Shown piece after piece: positions 23,691 through 30,587 of a DNA stretch of 34,506 nucleotides; within the stretch, counting starts at the first letter, position 1, and each line of letters begins with the position of its first letter. The notes under the pieces are model-generated. The model did not search any database. It had not been told where the DNA came from and saw only the letters and a list, made by a program, of their open reading frames with translations. Source of the stretch: Sphingobium fluviale (GTDB lineage Bacteria > Pseudomonadota > Alphaproteobacteria > Sphingomonadales > Sphingomonadaceae); NCBI RefSeq assembly GCF_004122115.1, contig NZ_SBKP01000021.1, positions 1 through 34,506 on the forward strand, written 5' to 3'. A program made the translations under genes and the position numbers.

Positions 23691-23721
23691 GCGCGAATCG
23701 CTGAGCGCGACTGATTCGCGC
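23691..23721. promoter_or_regulatory. Inverted repeat in the divergent control region
   Basis: Perfect 9-base arms GCGCGAATC (23691-23699) and GATTCGCGC (23713-23721) with a 13-base spacer. It lies 10 bases before the second GTTC-N7-GTTC box and about 100 bases before the HTH gene, a likely operator for that regulator. Confidence 0.5.
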
Positions 23722-23731
23722 CTTCCTCAAT

Positions 23732-23746
23732 GTTCCTTTTATGTTC
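23732..23746. promoter_or_regulatory. LexA-type box (GTTC-N7-GTTC) upstream of the HTH regulator
   Basis: GTTCCTTTTATGTTC is a second exact GTTC-N7-GTTC repeat, 72 bases upstream of the regulator start at 23819. Two exact copies within a 371-base gap are far more than chance predicts (about 0.01 site expected on both strands), which supports a real regulatory element. Confidence 0.55.
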
Positions 23747-23818
23747 TTTTCGTTTTCCTACAGCCTTCCTCTTCCGATAGCCGGTGAGTCGATCATTCAA
23801 GCCAGAGGAGAAACAGCA

Positions 23819-24307
23819 ATGATCGACATGGGCGTACTTGGTGAAAGCCAGACCCGGCGCGACCTCGCGCACCTTCTGCACACGGCGGTCGAACGGAGCG
23901 GTCGCAACCGCTGCGAAATCGCGCGTGAGGCAGACCTTCATAAAGACGCGCTACGCCGGACGCTGTGCGGCGAACGAAGCCCGAGCCTTGGCGAAGCGCT
24001 GCGCATCCTCGCCTCATCCGGCATGGCGCCGCACGCTCACCTGCTGCTGTTCTTGGGGGCCGGCGGCGACCAGGCAACCCGGTGGCTTCAGACCGACATC
24101 GCCCAATTCTTCGAGGAACTGGTCGGCGAACTTCCCTCCGCGCTCGAGCGCGTCCTTGGCAACCAGGTCCATGACGTGAAGCCCCGTTGGGCCAAGGGAA
24201 CAGCCCACCGGGTGGCGAGGCTTCTTTCCGACCACATCGACGAGCTCGAACGCAAGGATGCACTGCTGGGTGAAGGCGGTACGGGCTTCGGAGGGCGTCA
24301 TGGCTGA
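23819..24307 (+). CDS. HTH transcriptional regulator divergent from the transfer operon
   Basis: A 162-residue protein starting at ATG 23819 behind AGAGGAGA. The first half has an XRE-like helix-turn-helix pattern: TRRDLAHLLHTAVERSG, then CEIAREADLHKDALRRTL and the recognition-like GERSPSLGEALRILAS segment. The second half is helical, with a Leu-rich patch (HAHLLLFLGAGG) that may mediate dimerisation. It is transcribed away from traA across a gap that holds two LexA-type boxes and an inverted repeat, so it is the best candidate for a regulator of the tra operon. It overlaps the next gene (AlpA-like) by 8 bases. The exact HTH class is uncertain. Confidence 0.75.
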   Translation: MIDMGVLGESQTRRDLAHLLHTAVERSGRNRCEIAREADLHKDALRRTLCGERSPSLGEALRILASSGMAPHAHLLLFLGAGGDQATRWLQTDIAQFFEELVGELPSALERVLGNQVHDVKPRWAKGTAHRVARLLSDHIDELERKDALLGEGGTGFGGRHG

Positions 24308-24518
24308 AACAGAACCATTGGCTTCAACTGAGCAACGCCGAATCACCCGTCTCATCCGGCTAAAGGAGGTCCAACATCGCGTCGGTCTCGGCCGATCCAC
24401 GATCTACCGGTGGATGGCTGAAGGGAAGTTCCCGAAACCGGTTCAGCTGGGTGGATATGCCGTCGCGTGGGCGCAAGAGGACATCGACGATTGGATCTGC
24501 AATAAACGCGAAATCTGA
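24300..24518 (+). CDS. alpA: AlpA-family DNA-binding protein
   Basis: A 72-residue MerR-like winged-helix protein: ITRLIRLKEVQHRVGLGRST, then IYRWMAEGKFPKPVQLGG and the C-terminal VAWAQEDIDDWI, the full AlpA/excisionase-like signature. AlpA proteins activate excision or other mobile-element genes. ATG 24300 is used since GGAGGG precedes it and it overlaps the upstream regulator by 8 bases; the upstream continuation of the frame is a shadow. It probably acts with the HTH protein in one regulatory operon, or marks the attachment side of an integrated element. Confidence 0.88.
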   Translation: MAETEPLASTEQRRITRLIRLKEVQHRVGLGRSTIYRWMAEGKFPKPVQLGGYAVAWAQEDIDDWICNKREI

Positions 24519-24532
24519 TTCTGAAGGCCCCC

Positions 24533-25329
24533 ATGTCACTGACGATATTCAAGGAATTCGCTCCGGTGCTCGCCCAGCTCAGCGATGCCGAAATCAACCA
24601 TCCGCAATCTGATCCAAAATTGCAGATGGCTGGCGAACGCATCGGCGCGCGCCATGTAGAGATGATTTACGCTCCTTTCGATCACATCAACCCGTCGGCC
24701 CGCGTCGTTATCATTGGTATGATACCGGGCCGGTTTCAGGCCACCAATGCACTGCGCGCTGCGCGAACTGCATTGGTGCAAGGTCGACCAATCGAAGAGG
24801 CGGCGGCTGCCGCCAAGACTTTTGCCAGCTTCTCGGGCGAACCCATGCGGACCAACCTCATCCGCATGCTCGACGCCATCGGCCTTGCGAAATGGCTGGG
24901 ACTGCCCTCCGCGGCCGCGCTATGGTCCGAACGGAATGACCTGGTCCACTTTACCTCGGCTCTTCGCTATCCGGTTTTCGTCGACGGACAGAATTGGTCT
25001 GGCACGCCCGATATGGTGAAGACACCAACTCTGCGTCATTGGTTGGAAGCTTACACTGGTCAGGAACTGCGCGCCTTGCCTGACGCTATCCTCGTGCCCC
25101 TTGGTCCAAAAGTTGCTACGGCGATGCAGGCCTTGGCGGCTCAAGGCCTACTCGACGAACGGCGCATCTTGGTCGGTCGCCGCATCCCAGCGGGGCCAAT
25201 GCCGAGAGAATTGCCTACTTCTTGGGCGACAAAGCAGCAGAGCGCTGCTCAGCCAAGACCAACACCGCCACGATTTCGCAGGCCAAGGTTGACCTGCAGG
25301 CTCGAGTTCGCGCTTTCACCAATGCCTGA
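24533..25329 (+). pseudogene. Uracil-DNA-glycosylase-superfamily-like protein, frameshifted
   Basis: The frame from ATG 24533 reads well to about 25181, then continues out of frame to a stop at 25586-25588. Shifting by one base near 25181 restores PHPSGANAERIAYFLGDKAA and a natural stop at 25327-25329, giving about 265 residues. The N-terminal motif VVIIGMIPGRFQ and the restored HPSGAN motif are placed like the two active-site motifs of the uracil-DNA glycosylase superfamily (G-x-x-PG-x-Q and HPS). Between them lie PMRTNLIRMLDAIGLAKW and HFTSALRYPVFVDGQNW, recognisable as a conserved uncharacterised branch. A single missing base (GGTC[t]GCCGCAT) explains the break; it may be a true mutation or a sequencing error. 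Substrate unknown. Confidence 0.7.
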
Positions 25330-25362
25330 GCATGCCATCAGTGCGATCGCTCACAAAAAACG

Positions 25363-26823
25363 TTATAATACTGACGCTTCATTCGGGCCGGATGAGACCC
25401 GCACGGCACGCCAACCGATCTTGCCGGTCTTGCCGGTCTTGCCGGTCTTGCCGGTCTTTTCCGCGCGTCTAACCGCAAGGCAAGAAACGTCGTATTTTTG
25501 CCCTGTAGCGAAAATCACTGCCAAATCAGGCGGTACGAAAATGTCATCCCGGGGAGTGCGGATGAAGGCGAAGGACTTGCCTTCGTGACGCTCCAATCGC
25601 CCCGACATTGTTTCGCACAAGCCCGGCAATTCGACAGCTTGTGAGGACCGCCAGTCCAACGGTGGACCGTCGGGTTCTGCGCGCCCCACTTCCAAAGTTG
25701 TCCCTGCTACGAGGTCGGCAATCTGGGGGAACCTGGCGTGTTTCAGCGCAATTCCCGAATTTACGCCCGTGGCAATATAGCTGAGCGCCTTGTCCTTGTT
25801 AACGTGATCAACGACCCCTTGGACATAGGTAAGGCTCTTGCGATCCAAACTGCGAAGAAGTGCCGTTGCCGCCGAACTCGCATCGGGCAAATCTTGCATG
25901 CTGCCATCGCCATTGATGCGCGAAAACCACTCGCTGCTTGCTGACTGCTGCAGTTCCTGGGGGATCTTGTACCCTGACTGTTCGCGGTATTTAAGCGCAA
26001 GCGATGTTTGGCGGGCAGCTTCGGCGTAGCGCTTTGCCAACGCAAGTCGATGGGCGAGATGGATGCGAATTTTCGCCACCTCTTGCTCTTCTCTTGCGAG
26101 TTGAGTGGCGTACACAAAACAGATCAACGCATCGTCGGGCCGTGACTTCTCGAGTATCTCGCCGAGCAAGGCCCAGGTCTAAGCGGCGCGGGACTGGCGC
26201 CGTAAGACCGGTGCCAAGCGCTTGATCGCAAGTTCATCTTCTCCGCGAGCCAGGTGAGCTTTGCTCTGGTAGTAATTTAGCCACTGATCGCTGGGATTTT
26301 CGACTAATGATTTGTCGAGAATGCCCAATCCCCAGTCAATCAACTCGGAAGACGATTGACCATCGGCAAGACGTGCTGCAGCTTCTCTGCAGATCGCACG
26401 TCGGAAGCGCTGTTCCAGGCTGTCGATTGTTTTGCCTTTGTCATTGACGAACGGCTGCCGATCATCATCGGAAAAATCATCTGTCCCGGCCCAACGCGCA
26501 AATCCGAGAAACTCGCGCCAGTCCTTCGAAACCTTGCCCGCCAGACGCAGCATCTGGGAAAAGGCGGTATCGCGTCGCAGAAGGTCTGCGAACTTGACAA
26601 ATTCCCGCATGGATGGCGTGAATTGGTTGTTCAATTCAGTGGCGGACAAATGACCTGTCTCGTAGCGCCCCACCACATCCTTCATCTGGTCATAGAGCAC
26701 CCAGGCGTATGCGCGCAGAAACCAGACATCGCGAGCATTCGCTTCGTAATTTTGTCTGGCCACATCCAATGCCTCGGATGAACGCCCCTGCTTTCGCAGT
26801 TTAAAGATTGTGTCGGATGTCAT
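25363..26823 (-). pseudogene. TPR-repeat protein with C-terminal cold-shock-like OB fold, split by an amber stop
   Basis: Two minus-strand frames, 26179-26823 (214 residues) and 25363-26169 (268 residues), are in the same phase and separated only by a TAG codon at 26179-26181 within SRAA*TWALLGEILEKS. Joined they form about 486 residues. The N-terminal and central parts are helical repeats of TPR type (SSEALDVARQNYEANARDVW, DDALICFVYATQLAREEQEV, RYAEAARQTSLALKYREQ). The C-terminal 80 residues (KSFAFIRTPRDDIFVPPDLA onward) look like an OB fold related to cold-shock domains, interrupted near its end by a KTG repeat. The start ATG 26821-26823 overlaps the upstream gene by 4 bases. Role unknown; the combination suggests nucleic-acid binding in a multi-protein system. 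The stop probably kills it unless suppressed. Confidence 0.65.
25421..25456. repeat. Four tandem copies of a 9-bp unit
   Basis: TTGCCGGTC is repeated four times without mismatch. On the minus strand it encodes Lys-Thr-Gly units (EKTGKTGKTGKTGKIGW) in the OB-fold part of the TPR protein. A multiple of 3 means copy changes lengthen or shorten the loop without shifting frame. Confidence 0.95.
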
Positions 26824-27158
26824 GGGTTGGTCGCTGCATCCGCTGACATCAGCCTCTGCACATCCTCGTAAAGCCCTTTGGTGCGGCCCGGACCGCCAAC
26901 TTCCTGCGCGGCCGTCCAGGTCGACTTGCTGTTGAACGAAAAGTCGATATCCCCGCGTCGTGAAGCATCGGCAAAACTGACACGCAGACGATATGGAGAT
27001 AATTCAACGCCGGTGCGTGCGATAGGCGACCCAGCCAGCGCACGGTCCATCAAGTCGAGGAACTTTTGGATGAATGCGTCCGGCCGGATGGCATCTTTCT
27101 TCCCGGCCACCTCGCCGAGAATGTCCAGCGCCTCACCGGCAAGGAGGCGGTCTGACAC
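26820..27158 (-). CDS. Unknown protein coupled to the TPR gene, probably missing its N-terminus
   Basis: A soluble frame of about 113 residues from a possible GTG at 27156-27158; the open frame extends to 27188 but that part belongs to the Tn3 remnant. Sequence starts VSDRLLAGEALDILGEVAGK, continues with a helical KFLDLMDRALAGS part and a beta-like region RLRVSFADASRRGDIDFSFN, and ends TKGLYEDVQRLMSADAATNP. I recognise no family. The stop overlaps the TPR gene start as ATGA, so the two are co-translated and likely partners. The transposase remnant joins at about 27168-27175, so the natural 5' end and the promoter of this operon may have been removed. Confidence 0.5.
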   Translation of the reverse strand: MSDRLLAGEALDILGEVAGKKDAIRPDAFIQKFLDLMDRALAGSPIARTGVELSPYRLRVSFADASRRGDIDFSFNSKSTWTAAQEVGGPGRTKGLYEDVQRLMSADAATNP

Positions 27159-27167
27159 CGACCCTGG

Positions 27168-28098
27168 AGCCTCCGGGCTTGTCGCCAAAGATCGGCGATC
27201 CGGTAATCAATCATCCCCAAACCATCGTCGGTGAGACGCAAAAGTTGCAGTCGCAGGAAGCACGCCAGTTCGAGAATTTTGCGCTCACCGCGCATCCGCC
27301 TGAGCGTCGCGGGCTTGCGGTACAACATCGATCGCGCCTGAGCTTTCAGCATTCCGGTCGACAAGCCGAGGTCCAGCTTGTCGGCACCAAGCTTTTCAAG
27401 AAATCGATCTTCGCGATATGGTCGGCGAGGCCTTTGGTCTTACGAGAGGATGGGCCGTCTCGAAGCCATTCGAGCCGCGTTTTGCCGGTTGTTATCGTCT
27501 CCGACAGTCCCGGCAGCCAGGCCTTCGTCTGCTCCGCTCCGACTGCGGTCATGACGCCGGCCAACAGCCCCGCATCATGGTGGCGCCGGGCGGCTATTGC
27601 CGAACTCCTCAGTCGCCGCGAGGGAAGTTGGATATAGCGATGGTCAGCGATCCATGCACGCGCAGCTCGTTCTAAGTCGTCCGCCAGGAATTTGTCGCCG
27701 GCCTCGCGTCGCAGATGGCCGTTTAGCGCGCGTTCGCCATGTTCGGTGAGGTCGCGCAAACCCAGAGCCCGCTTGGCCACCTCCTGGTGCTCAAAAAGGG
27801 TGCGCCGTCGACGATACAGCGCACGGATCGAAGCCAGGTGCGGCGGCGCAATTTCGAGTTCAGCGCCCAAATGAGCCAGCACACGCGTTGGAATCATCTC
27901 AACGGAATTGAGCGGCGTTCCGGCGAGCCGCAGGAAACCGATCTGCAGCGCCACGCCCAACCTGTACAATGGACGACGTCGGCGGTTGACAGTTCGCCGC
28001 TCATCCTCGGCGAACGAGAAGAAATGCGCAATTTCAGAATCGGTCAAGTCGTCTGGAAACCGGTCCCCACCAAGATATTGTCGAAGTGGTGCGCCCAC
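27168..28098 (-). pseudogene. tnpA: Tn3-family transposase remnant (N-terminal third, frameshifted)
   Basis: From GTG 28096-28098, with a strong AAGGAGGA seven bases upstream, the frame reads as the DUF4158 N-terminal domain of Tn3-family transposases: FPDDLTDSEIAHFFSFAEDE, then RRRRPLYRLGVALQIGFLRL and VLAHLGAELEIAPP. Near 27398 one base is missing; in the next frame the protein continues EKLGADKLDLGLSTGMLKAQ and MIDYRIADLWRQAR. At about 27170 it ends abruptly. Tn3 transposases have about 950-1000 residues with the catalytic DDE in the C-terminal two thirds, so this copy is dead. The matching transposon end is the 37-bp sequence at 28222-28258. Confidence 0.88.
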
Positions 28099-28221
28099 GA
28101 CTCGATCCTCCTTAGGATGAGCCTACACACCGCAGGCAAAAGGTCGTAAAATCTGGCGGCCAATAAATATCAATGGCTTACTGATTTCTATCGATGTTAA
28201 ATCTTATATTTCTGCAACTTG

Positions 28222-28258
28222 CTTAGTGGCACTTTTTGCACAATGGCTACGAGAACCC
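28222..28258 (-). mobile_element. Terminal inverted repeat of a Tn3-family element
   Basis: Read on the minus strand, the sequence starts GGGTTCTCGTAGCCATTGTG and ends GTGCCACTAAG, 37 bases in all. A 37-38 base repeat with G-rich outer end and TAAG inner end is the hallmark of Tn3-family ends. It lies 124 bases upstream of the tnpA remnant, the usual distance. The other end is lost. Confidence 0.65.
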
Positions 28259-28529
28259 ATATTTGCGCCTCCGAAAAATTTGATCTCTTCATCACACACT
28301 CCGTATCCTGGACCTCCGTTCATAACTGGAATTTTCCAGCTCCGAACGGTCCAAGATTCCGGGTGCAGGTCAGCCGGCGGTGAACGCGCGGTAATCGCTG
28401 GCAATTACTAAGAATGAGTCTGTGCCTGCCTCAATCCGGTCCGGAACCGATCGGTCGCTTCGACCAGTTCGCTGACGCCACCGACTGCCTCGACAGGTTG
28501 CTCACAGCTTTTCCGGTTCTGCAGGAGCG
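28259..28529. other. Gap between the Tn3 end and etfA
   Basis: No supported gene. It is AT-rich next to the transposon end and becomes GC-rich towards etfA. Short frames exist on both strands but none has a ribosome binding site with recognisable protein sequence. It probably contains old flanking DNA and the 3' end of the etf transcript. Confidence 0.4.
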
Positions 28530-29462
28530 TCAAAGCTTGCCCGTCAGTTCCGGGACCAGGGTGAACAGGTCGCCCACGAGGCCGATGTCGGCGACTTGGA
28601 AGATCGGGGCGTCCTCGTCCTTGTTGATGGCGATGATGGTCTTGGAGTCCTTCATGCCGGCCAAGTGCTGGATCGCGCCCGAGATGCCGACGGCGATGTA
28701 GACTTCGGGGGCCACGATCTTGCCGGTCTGGCCGACCTGGTAGTCGTTGGGCACGTAGCCTGCATCGACCGCCGCGCGGCTCGCGCCGATGCCAGCGCCG
28801 AGCTTGTCGGCGAGCGGGGTGATGATCTGTTCGAAGGTGGCCGCATCCTTCAGCGCGCGGCCGCCCGAGACGATGATCTTGGCGCTGGTCAGTTCGGGGC
28901 GCTCGCTCTTGGCGATCTCGGCGCTGACGAAGCTGCTGAGGCCGCTGTCGGCGGTGGCGCTGACGGTCTCGACGCTGGCATTGCCCCCGCTGGTGGCGGC
29001 CTTGGCAAAGGCGGTGCCGCGCACGGTGATGACGAGCTTGGCGTCGCTGGACTCGACCGTGGCGATGGCGTTGCCGGCGTAGATCGGGCGGGTGAAGGTC
29101 CTGGGCCCCTCGACCGAGAGGATGTCCGAGATCTGCATGACATCGAGCAATGCTGCGACGCGCGGCGCGACGTTCTTGCCCGTGGTGGTGGCAGGCGCAA
29201 CGAAGGCGTCGTAATCCGCCATCAGGCCTGCGACGAGCGGGGCGACGTTCTCCGCCAGCGCATTGTCGAGGCTGGCGTCGTCGGCCTTGAGCACCTTGGC
29301 CACGCCCGCGATCTGCGCGGCGGCCTGTGCGGCACCATCGCAGTTGGCGCCGGCGACCAGCGCGGTCACTTCGCCAAGCTGGCCCGCAGCGGTGACGGCG
29401 GCGAGCGTGGCGTCCTTGACGCTGGCGTTGTCGTGTTCGACCAGAACGAGAACCTTGGTCAT
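28530..29462 (-). CDS. etfA: Electron transfer flavoprotein alpha subunit
   Basis: A 310-residue FAD-binding subunit. The C-terminal FAD domain has the ETF-alpha signature, with [20 protein letters not shown] and [20 protein letters not shown]. The N-terminal part ([20 protein letters not shown]) is the nucleotide-like alpha/beta domain. With EtfB it carries electrons from acyl-CoA and other dehydrogenases to ETF-ubiquinone oxidoreductase in the cytoplasm. It follows etfB on the same strand with a 100-base gap that holds a REP-like palindrome. The gene is intact and of chromosomal type, unlike the mobile debris to its left. Confidence 0.97.
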   Translation of the reverse strand: MTKVLVLVEHDNASVKDATLAAVTAAGQLGEVTALVAGANCDGAAQAAAQIAGVAKVLKADDASLDNALAENVAPLVAGLMADYDAFVAPATTTGKNVAPRVAALLDVMQISDILSVEGPRTFTRPIYAGNAIATVESSDAKLVITVRGTAFAKAATSGGNASVETVSATADSGLSSFVSAEIAKSERPELTSAKIIVSGGRALKDAATFEQIITPLADKLGAGIGASRAAVDAGYVPNDYQVGQTGKIVAPEVYIAVGISGAIQHLAGMKDSKTIIAINKDEDAPIFQVADIGLVGDLFTLVPELTGKL

Positions 29463-29495
29463 CGTATCATTCCTTTCAACCCAACCCCGTTCGTG

Positions 29496-29540
29496 TCGAG
29501 CGAAGTCGAGACACTGCGAGCGTGGCTCGACTTCGCTCGA
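29496..29540. repeat. REP-like palindrome between etfB and etfA
   Basis: Perfect 15-base arms TCGAGCGAAGTCGAG (29496-29510) and CTCGACTTCGCTCGA (29526-29540) with a 15-base loop. The core TCGACTTCGCTCGA is a very common dispersed palindrome in sphingomonad genomes. In the transcript it would form a strong hairpin between the two coding regions. Confidence 0.85.
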
Positions 29541-29562
29541 GCCGAAAGGAGGTGGTGAGTGT

Positions 29563-30315
29563 TCAGGCTACGCCCAATTCCTTGAGCTTGGCAACCAGCG
29601 CATCGACGTCGGGCACCTTGATCCCGGCGCTGCGCACCGGCGGTTCGGTGACCTTGAGCGTCCTGAGGCGCGGTGCGATGTCGACGCCGTAGTCGGCAGG
29701 CGTCTTGTTCGCGAGCGGCTTGGACTTGGCCTTCATGATGTTGGGCAGCGAGGCATAGCGCGGCTCGTTCAAACGCAGGTCGGTGGTGACCACGGCGGGC
29801 AGAGCCAGCTTCACCGTCTGCAGACCGCCGTCGATCTCGCGCTTGACCACCACGGCATCGCCCTCGACCGAGACCTCGTTGGCGAAGGTCCCCTGCGGGC
29901 GGCCGAGCAGCGCGGCGACCATCTGGCCGACCTGGTTGCTGTCATCGTCGATCGCCTGCTTGCCCGTGATGATCAGGCCGGGGGCTTCCTCGTCGGCAAT
30001 CCCCTTGATGATCTTGGCCACCGCCAGCGGCTCGACCTCGACGCCGTCATCGACCTGCACCAGGATCGCCCGGTCCGCGCCCATCGCCAGCGCCGTGCGC
30101 AGCGTCTCCTGCGATTTCGCAACGCCCACCGACACCGCCACGATCTCGGTCACCACGCCCTTCTCCTTCAGGCGTATCGCTTCCTCGACCGCGATCTCGT
30201 CAAACGGGTTCATGCTCATCTTCACGTTCGCAAGATCAACCCCCGTGCCATCCGCCTTCACCCGAGGCTTCACGTTGTAGTCGATCACGCGCTTCACGCA
30301 GACCAGGGCTTGCAT
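29563..30315 (-). CDS. etfB: Electron transfer flavoprotein beta subunit
   Basis: A 250-residue AMP-binding subunit of the heterodimeric ETF. The start is ATG 30313-30315 ([14 protein letters not shown]), the standard N-terminus; the longer frame adds an unrelated leader. Family marks are [49 protein letters not shown] and the beta-subunit signature [19 protein letters not shown]. It precedes etfA in the same direction, the usual operon order. Intact. It and etfA are typical single-copy chromosomal genes, so their presence beside a Tn3 remnant suggests either an insertion next to chromosome or a captured chromosomal segment. Confidence 0.97.
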   Translation of the reverse strand: MQALVCVKRVIDYNVKPRVKADGTGVDLANVKMSMNPFDEIAVEEAIRLKEKGVVTEIVAVSVGVAKSQETLRTALAMGADRAILVQVDDGVEVEPLAVAKIIKGIADEEAPGLIITGKQAIDDDSNQVGQMVAALLGRPQGTFANEVSVEGDAVVVKREIDGGLQTVKLALPAVVTTDLRLNEPRYASLPNIMKAKSKPLANKTPADYGVDIAPRLRTLKVTEPPVRSAGIKVPDVDALVAKLKELGVA

Positions 30316-30587
30316 GGGCAAACATCTCCGACGGCAAGGATGTCTATCGACCACGGATGGGTTCGTTCAAAGGAATGGGAGACAGCGGAACCCAAGTTCG
30401 CCGATGAATTTCCTCAATAGTAATAAAAAGACCGAGGAGCTATCGGCATCGACATTGTTGGCAAATGATACTGGCAATTATCTGGTTCAGAAAATCGCAG
30501 TTCAAAGAAGCCGTAGGTTGATGAAGACGCCGTAGCTACCTCGGTAAGGGTGGAACTTTACTTACGAAAAAATGCCTGAACCACGCC

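Noticed and set aside
23444..23941. Minus-strand frame of 165 codons across the tra control region
   Set aside because: It overlaps the HTH gene in antisense and the divergent promoters; the sequence looks random.
25421..25456. Tandem repeats considered as a CRISPR-like array
   Set aside because: Units of 9 bases with no spacers inside a coding frame; it is a simple tandem repeat.
28596..30420. Two long plus-strand frames opposite etfA and etfB
   Set aside because: Both mirror conserved ETF sequences and show low-complexity Asp/Gly/Arg/His-rich composition.
30404..30535. Possible 43-codon gene between etfB and the receptor gene
   Set aside because: No convincing ribosome binding site and no similarity; it may be chance in an AT-richer gap.
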